The translations under genes and the position numbers were made by a program. A stretch of DNA of 64,000 nt, taken from contig NC_134455.1 in the NCBI RefSeq assembly GCF_047948215.1, positions 165,894,575 through 165,958,574 on the forward strand. The letters are read 5' to 3'. Position 1 is the stretch's first letter; each line of letters begins with the position of its first letter. The notes under the pieces are model-generated. The model was given only the letters and a program-made list of their open reading frames with translations, was not told the DNA's origin and searched no databases. This DNA comes from Lycorma delicatula (lineage: Eukaryota; Arthropoda; Insecta; Hemiptera; Fulgoridae). This document shows positions 35,764 to 48,946 of this stretch, one piece after another.

Positions 35764-37642
35764 AGGTAAGTAAAAGAATTTTTTATAACTGATAAAGAAA
35801 ATAACAACAGAATGCCATACTTATAATCATTAATCTTATTTATACATATAAACAACAGAAATGGAGTGACAAGAAGATTCAAGTTACAATATATCTTACT
35901 ACATAACAGAATACACGTTCGTATATAACTATTTGCTATGTCAGTCATACAGACACAACAACTGTTTACATCTGATAAATTTGTAATCAGTACTGTTGTC
36001 ACACATCGCACTTCTTCCACTTCAAACAACAAAGAAGACGTGATAAACGAAGTGAAGTATGGAAAATAAAATGCGATTCAAGAATACGTCACGTAACAAA
36101 CAATTGTTTGTTTTAAATAAAATGTCATTCACTCAATATACTAAATAATGTTAGTATATGGAATGAATAAAATTTCCGTAAAAAAAAATTAATTCAGAAT
36201 TTCATTAAACAAGTAACCATCAACAATAAAACGTATTCACGTTTTAATATTAACATGTAATGTAATAATTATCAATTAATAATTACTAATGTACTTACTC
36301 CCTTATTTTTTATGCGGTAGAAATAATAACGTGTATAAAAAAACCGGAAAAGATGTGACAGACTTCCTCATCATTTACAACGAGCTTAAAGCTTAAGGCG
36401 AAATTTAAAATAATTTTTACCTTTACGAACCGATGTAATTTTGTTATTTATTTACTTAACTTCTCTGCTAAAAAAAAGGAAATCTAAAACAATTTTTTAG
36501 TACTTTCATTATACTAATACATATTCTAATAAAGATGATGAGATGAAGAAGAAGAGATGCTGGACCTTAGAACGCAAGATGTTGGGAGTGGAACCGAAGA
36601 ATAACTGATCTATTTATTACCCACTGAGCTAAACACTATACCGAATTACCGACCGAAAGTTTTACAGTAGTCTAACAACATTTTGTTAAATACACCTGAA
36701 ATGAAAATAGGAGTATTTTTACTATTTGAACAAAAAAAAATTTATATTTTATTAAATATTTATTATTTACTCCGGATAAATGATGAAAATTATTTCACTC
36801 AATAATCAGTCTCACAAACTAAAAACTATCAAAATAAATTTCATAACGTTAGGTTAAAACGTTACTGATCGATGAATAACCTGAAATTTTACCCAACGCG
36901 TACATCTATCCAAACAGAATTTTTTAAACGTAATTTTAGTACTTTTTTTTAGAGCTCAGGGACTTCAAAATGTTGAATTTAAAATCAGCAGGAGGGTGGT
37001 TTTTTGTTTACTAGTAAAACTTTCACTCTATCAAATATTAACAGTTGGAAAAGGTAAAGTACTTAACACAAGCGGAATGGATGTAGCCTCTAAACCCTTC
37101 TGCTTCACTCGAAATCTACTCAATTTAGAAGACTGCGCGAGTTTTTTGCGCTCTTGAGTGATTGAGATTAATTTATTATGAAGGGCAATTTGGTAATGTG
37201 TTTCTTTTTTCAAATTTTTATTATGTTTATAAAGGTTCTGAAAAAACGTAAAACGTTTTTTGTTTATTGAGTGTTTGTTATTATCACACTCTGTATTTCA
37301 TTCTAAGACGTCTTTTTTAGTTGTAACTTTTGCAACGCCCATTATTTTACGATTTATTTTTTTTGGAAAAAACCAATACGCATTAAAGTAATGACTGGGA
37401 TAGTATCGCAGAGATATTTATTACAGTTTTAAAAATTTTACTAATACCCTACATTTAACAAAAGTATTACAAAAAATTACTTTTAATACAACCTAGAGAA
37501 ATTATTAGACCAGAAAAAGACAGAGTAACGGAAATAACAAGAGATGATTTAATTTTACTACCTGATGATAAATCATATTTAAGAATTTAAAACAACGCTT
37601 TCTATTTTAATGAAATTACTTTATTATTTCCTTGTACGACTT
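35764..37642. other. Unclassified AT-rich DNA
   Basis: A minus-strand string at 36575-36650 contains GTTTAGCTCAGTGGGTAA, a tRNA box A-like word that could be the head of another SINE. No complete tRNA fold can be made. Otherwise nothing recognisable. Confidence 0.4.
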
Positions 37643-38163
37643 AAAGAAAGTATTCTGATCGCGAAAAACTTCGGTTTTCAAATTTCAACGGAAATATCCA
37701 TTTTGATCATCCCTGAATGAATTTTGACTAGTTTCGGCGTGACATCGGTACGTACGTGTGTATGTATCTCGCATAACTCAAAAATGATTAGCCGTAGGAT
37801 GTTGAAATTTTGGATTTAGGACTGTTCTAACATCTAGTTTCGCACCTTTCCTTTTTATTGCAATCGACTTGACTAAAAATATCCAAAAAAGCCCAAAATC
37901 CAAAAAAAATTTAATTTTTGACTTTTTCTCCCTGATTCATTAAGCCCTCATTCAGAGATTTCCAGCGATTATAATAAGTGATACTTATTTTAATTGGTTC
38001 CAGAGTTACAGCCAAATAGAATTTTAATTAATGAAATATTTGGATCTTATAAAGGGAAGGCACATCATTCGAATTCGACTTCATTTCCTTTTATCTTAAC
38101 TTCTTTTTTTAATTTAAACATATTGATGTGTTAATAATTATTAACCTGCGATTATAAAAAAAA
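37643..38163 (+). repeat. Dispersed repeat family A, copy 1 (uninterrupted)
   Basis: This 520-bp segment matches 62672-63517 in the same orientation apart from the SINE in the second copy. Shared words: GATCGCGAAAAA, CTAGTTTCGGCGTGACATC, GATTAGCCGTAGGATGTTG, AAATTTTGGATTT, TTTTAATTAATGAAATATTT. Toward its 3' end it has a T-arm-like word (CATCATTCGAATTCGACTTC, 38063-38082), followed by a T-rich run. It has no open frame and no clear terminal inverted repeat, so it is a noncoding mobile or satellite-like unit of unknown class. Confidence 0.8.
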
Positions 38164-38863
38164 ACTTTACAGTAAATAATATTTCAATAATAACAATAAA
38201 AAAAAAAGTTATTAGTGAAATAAAATGGTTATGTGTAACATAAAAAATGTGTAGATATAATTTAATATGCGTACAAGGAAGTCATGTGGTGTCCTCATCA
38301 GATTTTTTATAAATTTTATCTCTGTGTAAATAAAAAATAATAATTGCTGTAAATAATTACAAAATTATGTTATCATGATAAATCTATGGAAAAAATACTA
38401 TAAAATGATAAACCAATAATTTAATAATAAATAATGTTTTCAATAAATGTAATTATCACGGATCAATATAATACGATTTCGGTGTGTTTTTATCTTTTCC
38501 GAGTTTTCATTAAATTAGCCAAAAGCAAATATATTATTGCTAGAATTGAATAATCAACAAAAAAAGAGTGTGAGGGATAAGGTAAAAGAAATATTGATAT
38601 TATCAAGAAAGACTATTCCTAAAAACTTGCGAGCCGATGCACAGTTTTTTTGTTTTTCTTTACCATGAGCTCATCTTAATATTTTTATTTATTTAAATAA
38701 AAATATCAATTTTTGTAGGCTTTAACACTTATGTAAATTGTAGTTCTATTTACACTGAATCTTGTGTATAATGAAAAAGAAAATGAATTATGTAACAAAA
38801 AAAGTGTAATCACCCTTACAAAATTAGAAGAAAAGAGTGATATAATTTCTAAAGCAACATAAA
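38164..38863. other. Unclassified AT-rich DNA
   Basis: Nothing recognisable. Confidence 0.5.
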
Positions 38864-39006
38864 AGGCTTTTTATTTACCTCCGGGACCACCGTTAGGTAT
38901 TACTTCAGATGATGAGATGAATGAAAATTTTTGTAGCGAGTGAAAATGTCATGCCTGACCGAGATTCGAACCCGGGACCTCCGATGAAAGGCCGAGACGC
39001 TACCAC
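38864..39006 (-). mobile_element. tRNA-derived SINE (type G)
   Basis: Minus strand: GAGTGGTAGCGTCTCGGCCT (box A zone), CTTTCATCGGAGGT (anticodon-loop-like, reminiscent of tRNA-Glu), CCCGGGTTCGAATCTCGGTC (box B and T-arm), then GGCATGACATTTTCACTCGC, and a tail TCTGAAGTAATACCTAACGG followed by TGGTCCCGGAGG. Box A and box B words give a polymerase III-type promoter. The tail matches that of type S SINEs. The flanks ATAAAAGGCTTT (about 38859) and ATAGAAGGCATT (about 39009) may be a decayed target duplication. Confidence 0.8.
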
Positions 39007-39012
39007 TCATAG

Positions 39013-39250
39013 AAGGCATTCTCTTCTTTTCTGTTTAGCCTCCGGAACCACCGTAAGGTATTATTATTTCAGAGGACGATATGTATGAATGTAAATGAAG
39101 TGTAGTCTTGTTCAGTCTCAGGTCGACTACCCCTGAGATGTATGGTTAATTGAATCCCAACCAACAAAAAACACCGGTATCCACGATCTAGTATTCAAAT
39201 CCGTATAAAAGTAAAATTAAGTCTAATTCTAGCCGGGACCTCAAAGATAT
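39013..39250 (-). mobile_element. tRNA-derived SINE (type S), head missing
   Basis: Minus strand: GGATTTGAATACTAGATCGT, GGATACCGGTGTTTTTTGT, TCAATTAACCATACATCTC, GTCGACCTGAGACTGAACAA, and the tail CCTTACGGTGGTTCCGGAGG followed by CTAAACAGAAAAGAAG. The tRNA-like head is lost or scrambled past 39245. It sits within about 10 bp of the type G copy, same orientation. Confidence 0.85.
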
Positions 39251-40396
39251 GATCTTTGACAACCCATAACTTAAAAGGCTTAAAAGTATCAGTGTTCCAT
39301 ATAAAGAAATCACGGCAAATTTGAAGATTGTTTTAGATCTGCCGAGTCCGAGTTATTAATTCAAAGCCAACACACAAACGTTCACGCAAAACGCGCGCGC
39401 AAGAAATTAATATTATCAATCTCGTCTTATTAAAATTTATACTGTACTATAATTGCCGGACGAATAAAAATATTCAATTACGGATGATAACTGATGAATT
39501 ATTTTTAAGAAGCGTTTTAATTCGAGTAATAATAATTTATGTAAGGATTATAAATAAAAAATAAAATATATAATTATAAATTAATTAGTCAAAATTGTTT
39601 CAAACAGGATAAAGAAGAAGATAAAGGCAAATAATGATAAAAAGAAAAGAATAAAATGTGATGAATGACAAAAACCGTATGTTAAAAAAAGTCCGTCAAT
39701 TTACACCAGAAAAAGGTTAGAAAATATTTAAAATTTAAAGATGAAATAGTTATATCAAAGAAGGTGAAACTGTATTATAGGTAACATTTTATATTTCCAC
39801 TTAACAAATAAACTAAATCAGTAAATACATTAAATCTTAGATTGCCAGCACCACAAATAAGAATTCTTGGAAAAACATAATAAAGAATATTTTGTACAGA
39901 GAAGGATTCAAATTTATATATAAACTCACGGAATATCAATATCAAAGAATCATTATTCAAAAACAAATTAACAACAGTTAAATGCGCTGGACGACGTATA
40001 GTACGGTGGTCTTAAGATCCACCGCCCAGCACGCCAGCAGATCTTACCATGCTTTACCTTTCATGCTAACTCAACAATTCTCTATACGTTTTACATGCAT
40101 GCGTATGCACTTCAATAATTCCTCAGTTTAAGTCGTAAATACGTCAGGTAATAAATTTAATATAATTCAAAATAAACAGATTTTGCAAAATTCTTTAAAA
40201 AGTAACTCACATGGAATAAATACTAGGTAAAGACGGAGTATTCAGCGTTAATATCTATAGAAAGGTACATATTTCCGCAATAATTGTTCATTAAACCTTT
40301 GATACAACTTTAAATAAATTAATCAATTAAGGTGCTTATTATTAAATAAAAATTCGGTTTTTCATTAATTACGTCTTCTAAATTTAAGTTGTACCG
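39251..40396. other. Unclassified DNA
   Basis: A GC-richer patch at 39980-40060 has nested inverted words (GGTGG..CTTAAG..CCACC inside GCTGG..CCAGC). No gene recognised. Confidence 0.45.
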
Positions 40397-41081
40397 ATTA
40401 AAAAAGCTGACTACAAAGTTGACATACTTTTCTGGCAGTGATTATTTAAAATATTCTTATATAGTGGAAAGATATTTATACCTAAAAAAATTCAAAAATC
40501 CAAAAAATCTTTATTTTTTACTTTTTTGCTCTTTCACCACTTAGATCACTTCCCAAGAGATGTTTTTCAGAAAATCGATATGTTTTTAAACTTTTATCGA
40601 CTTCTCCACCCCCCAACACTGACCAAAATATTCTGCTTTGGATCATTTGCACTACTACTATGCCTAGAAAAACATAAAAAATCGGTTAAAAAATATGCAA
40701 TAAATAAAACGATAGCTATTTTATTTTTGGGGAAGAGGAAATTTTGAGGCAAAATTAAAAAAAAAAAGAAGTAAAACAAGCATCCTTAATATAAAATTGG
40801 GTTATGTTGGAAAATGTTTTAGCAAACTGCCCTCACGAAAAACGTATAGCCCCCTGCAGATATTGACTCTTAAGTTTCATTAATAAATACACGAGACTAC
40901 AGAATTTCATCAAAATCGCTTTATCCAGTGAAAAGTTATTAAGCTTTAACACGCTTACACACGTACATACGAAAATTGCCCCTCAATTTTTTTTTGTTTT
41001 TTTTGGGATCCCTGGGTCTGAGAAATAAAAAAAAAACTTACCCAATTTTTGACTGATTACCGTACTTTCAGGAAAGTAAAA
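40397..41081 (+). repeat. Dispersed repeat family B, copy 1
   Basis: This segment of about 685 bp matches 61840-62551 in the same orientation. Shared words: ACTACAAAGTTG-like start, CTTTTCTGGCA, GACTTCTCCACCCCC, TTTGCACTACTACTATGCCT, ACATAAAAAATCGGTTAAAA, TTTCATCAAAATCG, CAGTGAAAAGTTA, TTTTTTTGGGATCCCTGGGT, and the end GGAAAGTAAAA. It carries no real open frame. The TTTCATCAAAAT-GGTT-ATCCAGT motif resembles strings common in insect noncoding repeats. Confidence 0.8.
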
Positions 41082-44000
41082 GAATCAAGTAGAAAATAAA
41101 AACATGAATAAACTGTTGCTTTTCTACCTTCTGATTTCTAATTTTATTTCTGATTTAAGAACAAATGTTCTTCAGATTCAACTACTCCGAACTTTTCGAT
41201 GTGTTTGAAGTGAAAAAGTCCAGAAATCCATGAATGTTTCAAAAACCTCTCTACAGATGAAATAATTATATTAATAAACATCTGAACTACGAAACACGCA
41301 GTTAAAAAGAAAATGATAAAACACAGAACAACTGTCTACCGCTTTGTGTTTCTATAATATCATTAAAAATTATCAAATATCGACAAACTTACTTTAATTT
41401 AATACCAGATTAAATGCTAAGACTAACGATTAAGAATAAAAATTAAATTAACACGACTTGCGCGAAATAGCAAACAAAACAGTTTTGCCTCAGACAATCT
41501 TTTCATCGGTAAATCTTTTATTATCTGCCATTGATTAATAACAATTTTGTTACTTATGCAACTATTTTTTCAATTACTCTCAAATAAATAACTTAAAATT
41601 TTCACGCGTTCGTAAATACATAATACATACAATGCACAACCACTTTTTATGAAACATTCTCTTTAATCCGTGCAAACAAAAAAATACACAATTTGTGAAC
41701 ATTATTTGTTTTCATAATAAAATGGAAAAATTTGGTAAAGTTAGTACAGTCAATATCAATTAGACGCGGATAGTCGGAAGTCAGGGCATTATCACGGCCT
41801 TGGCTGCAACCTCCCTCTCACAATATCCGGTAGCTTCTTCCGGCCAACTGTTTATTACGGCTACCCCAAAATATGCTTTGCAACACATCTCTTTTTTCAC
41901 ATCTGCTTCTTTCTAACATAACCATTGTTTAAAATATTTTATTTACAAAATACTAAGTATAAAATTATATAATATATATAGTAACAGATAATTAATATAT
42001 TTTTATTCAGTACGACAAAAAATAGCGAATTACCAACTATCTTAAAAATTCTACAATTACTACTGAGCAATTAAGCAAATTAAGAACAATTTTTTAAACT
42101 GCCAATAATGATATTAAATTTTGCCGGTATTTCAACAGAGATTAAAATTTAACTTTGCTAATCATCTCCGAGATAGGAATTTTTAATTATTTCCATTCTG
42201 ATGACGCTTCATTTAAATAAAAGAATTAAAATTTTTTAGGTAAAATAAACGAAAGATACACACTAATTTTTTTTTTTTTGTGTAGAAATGGAATTTTAAT
42301 TTTTCCTTTCACAAAAATTTGTATAGAATTATTTCAAATGGGAATTGCGCTCTTTTAATATGTTAATAAACGATACTACTAATATTTTCATTTCAAAAAG
42401 TTTTTGAAGTAGAGCAACCTTTCCTCATTAGATCTGCCAAAAAAATTAACATATTAATTCCATGATTATAGATTTAACCATTATTACTGAATAAAATCAA
42501 CTGATGTGCGCGTGCACATGTACATTTAAATGCAGTATTTTCAATATTAGTATTTTTGATCTTAAAGCACATAAATTTGGCAGTTTCTTGTTGATAAACA
42601 TTGGTAGTTTCCATTCCTTTAATACTACAATAGAAACTACATCAAATGAAAACATAACTTCATTATTTTATGATCGAAAACCCCCAATTTGGTAGTAAAA
42701 TAAAATATCATTTGAAAAATAAATCTATCTATCGTATGGAAACAACTGATGTAATTTTTAAGGAAAAACATTTATCATAGTGACTATAAACAAAAACCGA
42801 ATCGAATTTTATAAACGTGTATAATTCTATTTTATTTCAAGATTTAAAAAAAAATTAAAATTTCAGATTGGTTATTATAGTAATGCATTATAAATTATTT
42901 ATGAATAGAAGACGCTCTTTTATCTCTGATAAATTACATGTTAAATCTAATCCCGTAAATCCGTTTGCATTATTCTACAAGAACCGTTACGTCTTATTCG
43001 TTCTTCTCCTTTTCTTTCGTTTTTATCCATATTCAAACAAATAAGACCGGCAATATCAGGTACTATTTCATTTATTTTTTTAATGATGCTAAATTTGGTA
43101 TTGAATTATGATACAGGAACGATACTTTTGCGTTAATAGATTTTTTCGCGATGCGATTCGCTGAAGTAATCAATCATTAATGATTAAGTTTTATCATTAT
43201 AGAAAATGAATATAATTACCGTAATCACAAAAAATTGTACATCTTTGACCGTTTTTAAATTACTTCATTGCTGTAAGATCGATTAAAAAAAAAAAATAGT
43301 ATACTTCATAATTTTAATAAAAGTCACGGATCTTTGTCAACGCAGGGATAAAAAAATTTCCGACTCGCATATTCTATTCGCACAAGATGGAACGGGAAAT
43401 GAGAGAACCAGAATGAGTGGGAGTAGTTGAAGAAACTGTAAGCCTGCCTTTTATTCTATTTATTATAAACATTCAAAAAGTGGTTACAAAGTATTAACTG
43501 CCTTAAATAGATATCGCACGATTTATAAACAACGAAAGAGAGCTCTATTTACGTAATCTTTCCCAGTTCTGTGGATAGGGGTACAGTGGTAGTTTCATCA
43601 ACGTAACTTCAAATGTACAGACAGCGTCTTTCACCTCCACTACGTTTGGTTAAAATGATCAATTATCATGGTGCCAAAAAATTTACAGTAAAATATTAAT
43701 AAAAGGTTAATAGATATTAATCAAAGTTTAGAAATCCTTGAGCGAGCGGTTGAGTAGAATAACAATCCGGAAGTTAGTAGGATTGTTCCTGTGCAGCGTT
43801 CATTAGTTGGAATCCATAAATAGTTGCTTTCCCCGTTCGTAAAGCAACAACGACATAAGCCGCTAACCTATATTCATCAAAATATGTAATAAGAAACCGA
43901 AAACAAACGGTGCTTAACAGGTAGAATTCAGGAATTGAAGACATTACAATTTCACTTCTACGGCTGTATTTCGATCTTCCAATCTACCAAACTGAAAGGC

Positions 44001-46157
44001 CAGTTTAATTTCTGCATCACCTCCGCAGTAGACACTCATTAAAGATTTCTGGTTTTATGAATAACAGATAACTTGCTACGTATCTGATTTCTGTAATTTA
44101 ATGTTGCAAACGTTTACTCTCTGCTGTAAAATATTACGCATTCAGAATCCCTAAAGTACTACTTTATTTTTTTTTAATGGAACTTAGTTTGTTCATCATC
44201 CAATTTTGTCTTATTATTTCTGGTTGTACAATAAGCACCAAAGTAGTATTTTTATTACATTCGTATTTTTTTTTTCGATTTTTTAAATAATTTCATTGCA
44301 AAAGAGGAATATCATTTCTGTTAAGCTTTTACTGTTAAATCATTACTCATCGTCAAAGTTATAACAAGCTCTTGCTGATGACTATTTTCCACAATTAAAT
44401 ATATGATGACAGAACCCCAAGAAAATATATAGTTTTCAAACTAAATTCAACAATATTATTTAATACTAATAATTTTTCCAAAACTATTATTTTCTTTAAG
44501 AAGAGCTCATTAAAAAAAAAAATTAAGTGAAGAAATAACATATACTCTTTAGATTTCAATAATGAAATTGATGTCTAAATAAAAGTTAATTCTCTAAGTG
44601 TTGTTGAAACAGGTTATATCATGCGCGCATAATCCAGCATTAACAGTAAAACACATACAATTCGAGATAACGGCAGCAGATTGAAATAAACAAAGTTATT
44701 GAATAAAAGCCTTTATGTTTTATGTTGTTTGGAATAAAACGGTAATGTGCAAATAAAAGGTATCTTAGCAATTATTTACAGACGTTAATTTAAATTACAT
44801 GTACACTATATAGGTAGCGTATCCTACAAAAATTTACGTAACTCGCATTACAAAGAAAATCGTGATACAACAACATTTTTACTAAAAAAGCTCATATCTC
44901 GATAAAAATTTACCAGATTTTGATAAAAGAAATATGGAAATAAAATGTAGCCTTTTTTCTAAAATTCTTTTGTGGAACGACGCAAATTATCTCTTACATA
45001 ACGCGATCTAGTTAGAGACTCAAAATATTACGGTGTAAAGCAAGACACCCTCACCGTTTATGAAAACATCGATGAGAGTTATTCCTTTCGGTTCAGAGGT
45101 TTGAGAATTTCAATCGTACATCGATAAAAACAAACGTTCCGACATTCTGATTTATACATACCTGCTATTACATAATTTTCTCAAAATCTGAAGTAAGTGT
45201 ATTTAAGTACGAAATATTATTTTAAGGTTTTTTAACTCTTCAAAGATAGATTTTAATTTAATTTCCGTTTTGTGAATAATTTTTTATAATACCGTTCTAT
45301 TTCAAAACATGATTGTGGATTTGGCAATGAACTCTCTCTTTCAATAGCGTCTGTGAACATTTCAACTATGTAATTTATTATAATATTAATCTCTTGACGA
45401 GTTACCTACAGATATTCATTATTTAGATACAAATAACTTGGGAATATGAAAAACAGGTAAATAAAAATTAATCATTGTGTCATTAGAAAGGTTGCCTTAA
45501 TCCAGCCCGGTGAAGGACGATTTACTTGTTAAATCTAGGAAAGCGGTTTGGTTTAACCTACGAAATGAAGATGTTTATTAGAATAATCGACTCGATGATG
45601 TTGTGTAATTCGGTTGCAATATTCTCGGTTCTTGGCCTAGATCGAGGTCATGCTTTGATCGGTCAACTTTATACCGTATATTAACATAACCTCCGACTGC
45701 GGAGATTTCAGGTATGTGCAGTGACGCCTATCTCTTTATTATTAATAATTCAAGTATAAAATAAGTTATCAGATTGTAGATAAAAAATGATTACTACATT
45801 TCAAGCAAGTTTTATTCTGGGAATGGTGTTACAATTCGCAGATCGCTTTCAAAACAGCACGGTCTGCAAGTTTAAAAACATATTAAAAAAACCTTTTTTT
45901 TCAGTGAATTATTTTGATCTATATTATTATACGTTTATTAGCATTTATCTACAATTTCGCAGGTAGACCGATCAGAAAGCGTTGAGTTAAACTATGAATA
46001 AAGCATGTGTATACATACAAGCAAACCACTATATTAATTTTTTGTAATAATAATTAGTTGTATTTCAATTCCCTATTTTTTCTGGGTTTAGTTTATAAAA
46101 TGTTTTGCATCGTGGAATTAATAAATTAAAAAAAAAAAAAATGTAAAAAAGCTTAAG
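41082..46157. other. Unclassified DNA, 5 kb
   Basis: No gene recognised. GC-richer patches at 41755-41890, 43740-44050 and 45480-45720 have broken frames on both strands and no motif. A/T homopolymers are frequent. The 63-codon plus frame at 42504-42695 looks like chance. Confidence 0.45.
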
Positions 46158-47335
46158 TTCTTCTTCTTCTTACGTATAAGGATTAGGCATATGCCTGATC
46201 CGAACTATTGCCATCTTTAACGAGGACTTCTAATATCTCTACATCCGTGTGGCTGATAATATTGAACTTGAATGGGAATCCAATTATCAAATATTCCCCC
46301 CAGGTGTTGCTTCCATCGACTGCGATAATCTGTCACTCTTTCATTCAAGTTATAAATATTCAGTTCGGTTCTTATTTCTTCATTCCGTACCAGATTTAAC
46401 CGTGTGACGCACTTCAGCTTCCTTAGAATTTCATTAGTTTCTTATCTTTTTGTAGTAACCCGTGACTCACTTCCATAAAAAAGAACTGGAGTGGGCATAA
46501 TTTTATAGAATTTCAACTTTGTCTCTTTCCTAGCTCTGTTATTCAACGTCTTGTTAATGGTATTATACACACCTCGGAATTTATTAACTTTCTTCTCTAT
46601 ATCAAAACTGATATCACATCCCAGATAACTGTAGCGAGATGATACTTGTTCACACATTGTCCAGTACTATCTTTGAACGGACCATAATTTTTGTTTTTCT
46701 AACAGAAATTGTAAGATTATAAATAAGTTTTGCATAACTCATTCAGCGTATAAACTAATCTCTGCAGGTCATATTCGGATTCCTATGTTATCCATATAAC
46801 ATCTGAAAACAGCAAACCATTCATGCAGTTGTTGTTAACTAATACTATACCACTACTAACAATACATTTCCATTTCTTGTAAATGTAGTCATATATATAA
46901 AACATAAAGTAGGTGATAAACTTCATATCCTTGTCTTACTCCTTCATTAAATGTTATACCTTCTTCACGATTCGTGTCAGTATTGATCACAATCTGCTTG
47001 TTGTGATACATAATTTTAATTGCTTTGATTGAATGAGGTGGTATCCATTATCCTGCAAAATTTGTCAAGAGTGAAGCTTTTGATAATAGGATTTCCGTAC
47101 AGGTACAAAATTATCAGCCACGAAGAAGGATCACGTAAAAGATGGAAATAAATATAAACTTAACAGACTTTATCAACAGCCAATGAGTGACTCTTTATCA
47201 AGCCTTTTCCAAATCAATAAATGCCACGTGCATCTCTAGATTATATTCACGCCATTTTCAATAATTCTTTTACAACAAAAATGTTATCGGTACATTTACG
47301 TCCAATCATTAAGTCATTAAGTTCCTCAAACAACA
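46158..47335 (-). mobile_element. Non-LTR retrotransposon (LINE) copy 2, 5'-truncated
   Basis: The 3' end on the minus strand runs into an AAGAAGAAGAAGAA-type tail at about 46158-46170, a common LINE tail. The 5' end stops inside the reverse transcriptase at about 47335. This is a typical 5'-truncated insertion. No flanking target duplication is evident. Confidence 0.8.
46190..47320 (-). pseudogene. Reverse transcriptase remnant (LINE copy 2)
   Basis: On the minus strand, in order: NDLMIGRKCTDNIFVVKELL (47320-47262), with the GRSCTDN-like RT motif; a run of stops; then NTDTNREEGITFNEGVRQGY (about 46985-46925), with the VRQG block; MNGLLFSDVIWIT near 46790, where the expected FADD has become FSDV; DLQRLVYTLNELCKTYL; VRKTKIMVRSKIVLDNV; then the open run CEQVSSRYSYLGCDISFD (46657) through NKTLNNRARKETKLKFYKIM and VLFYGSES (to 46442); and the C-terminal RNEEIRTELNIYNLNER (about 46400-46345). 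The catalytic Asp pair is lost and the frame is broken many times. The family differs from LINE copy 3 in its C-terminal region. Confidence 0.85.
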
Positions 47336-47560
47336 TTGCTTCTGCAGTATCCTAAAGCTAATCCCTTGCTTTGTTTTATACGTCGTGGCACGGTTCGGGA
47401 TTTTAATTCTCTGAGTGTGGATGATGCCCAACTAGCTCGTACCAAGGCTGAAAGGAGTAATCGTGAGTACTCCGTGCGAGTCGATGAAGGGCGATTGCTG
47501 GTGGATATATCCAAGGACTTTGATAGTTCAACAAGAAACAGATCTGATTGAACGGATAAA
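47336..47560 (+). other. Coding-like islet, unrecognised
   Basis: The plus-strand frame 47336-47551 reads RDFNSLSVDDAQLARTKAER and then SNREYSVRVDEGRLLVDISK. It is polar and charged, unlike AT-rich noise, and the stretch is near 50% GC. It starts exactly where LINE copy 2 is truncated, on the opposite strand. The minus strand is also open for about 60 codons. I do not recognise either product. It could be an exon, a processed pseudogene piece or part of another element. Confidence 0.3.
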
Positions 47561-48646
47561 GCCTGACAGTAAGGGATTTAAAAACTTTCAATGTCAATTT
47601 TAATTACGTTAATCTATGTCCATATTGCTCAAATATTAGGCATTTCTGAATAAGCAGGTGCGTATACATATAAATATTACGCAAAACATTTAATAAAACC
47701 TTGTGTTCTATTAAACCATACATTTTTATTGCACAAGATTTAACAGAAAAAAACCAACACTAATAACACTACGTGTTGAAATAAATTACAGAGTTATTAG
47801 AAATCTAATAAAGGCTGCAGTAAAATACTACTTTTCTAAATTACTACTTTTATTAATTAATTTACTAATTACTTCTTTTTTTTTAATTACTAAATCATAT
47901 AAAATTGATATTCATATTTATGAATCTAGGATCAGGCTATGCTTTTAATAATTCATGACTTATATTTTTGTACTAGTATAAATAATTAACAACTTACCTT
48001 TAAAAAATATAAAACCAGGATGTAAACAAGCGATTTTTTTCTTACCTGAAATTATAAAAAAAGAATAGTCAGAAAACATTGTATTGAAAATTATACAATA
48101 AATTACATTAAAGTATAATAGTGTTTTACATGAGTACATGAACAAACCTACGTGTTTATATTTCGAAGGAAAAGTTCAAGCTGATAAAAAATTCTACTTA
48201 TTTAATTCGGAAAAGTTGTAATGATGATAAAAGTTTGTAAAGTAATGATGATAACTGTTACTGGAAAATTATCAACGTAAAAATGGACCAATATTTTTCA
48301 TTTTATAGAATGAAAAATACCTCAAAATAAAAATTGGTTTACATAATAATTAACGAACTACGCATACAACAAAGATATTTACATTCAAAACAAAAAGAAA
48401 GAAATCAAATATCAAATTGAGAAATGAAAAGAAAATGCAAGAGTCAAAAAAGCATCATATCGAAAAACTGTCGCATCGTTTACATTTACTATTATCATCA
48501 ATGTTATTAGTTTGCATACCATTTAAAGTTGTCGGGGATTTTACCTTTAAAACTACAAGCAGAATTGTTTAAATATTAATATTCATGACGGCTACCGTTG
48601 TTTTCTAAAAAAAAAGATTGGCTGTGGATTTGCTCCTGTATGAATA
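47561..48646. other. Unclassified AT-rich DNA
   Basis: Nothing recognisable. Confidence 0.5.
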
Positions 48647-48946
48647 CTTTTTCTTTATCTGTTTAGCCTGCGGAAACATCGTAAGATATTACTTCAGAGA
48701 ATGAGTAAGGATTATATATATGAATGTAAATGAAGTGTAGTCTTGTACAGTCTCAGGTCGATCATTCCTGAGATGTGTGGTTAATTGAAACCCAACTACC
48801 GAAGAACACCGGTATCCACGATCTAGTATTCAAATCCGGATAAAAGTAACTAACTACCTTTACTAGGATTTAACCTTAGAACTCTTGGCTTCGAAATTAG
48901 GTGATTTGCGATGACGAGTTCACCGCTAGATCAACCCGATGGGTTC
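48647..48946 (-). mobile_element. tRNA-derived SINE (type S), full length with target duplication
   Basis: The minus strand runs from the head ACCCATCGGGTTGATCTAGC, through the GGTTAAATCC box B-like word, GGATACCGGTGTTCTTCGG and CTGAGACTGTACAAGACTAC, to the tail GTTTCCGCAGGCTAAACAGA and an A/AG-rich end. It is flanked by the 12-bp sequence CCTGTATGAATA at 48635-48646 and 48947-48958. The perfect duplication implies a clean single insertion. Confidence 0.9.

Noticed and set aside
35122..36032. Minus-strand frames of 93 and 102 codons
   Set aside because: No family motif, AT-driven composition and no splice context linking them.
36575..36650. Possible tRNA or SINE head with TTTAGCTCAGTGGGTA
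   Set aside because: A box A-like word alone; no acceptor stem, anticodon arm or T-arm can be built around it.
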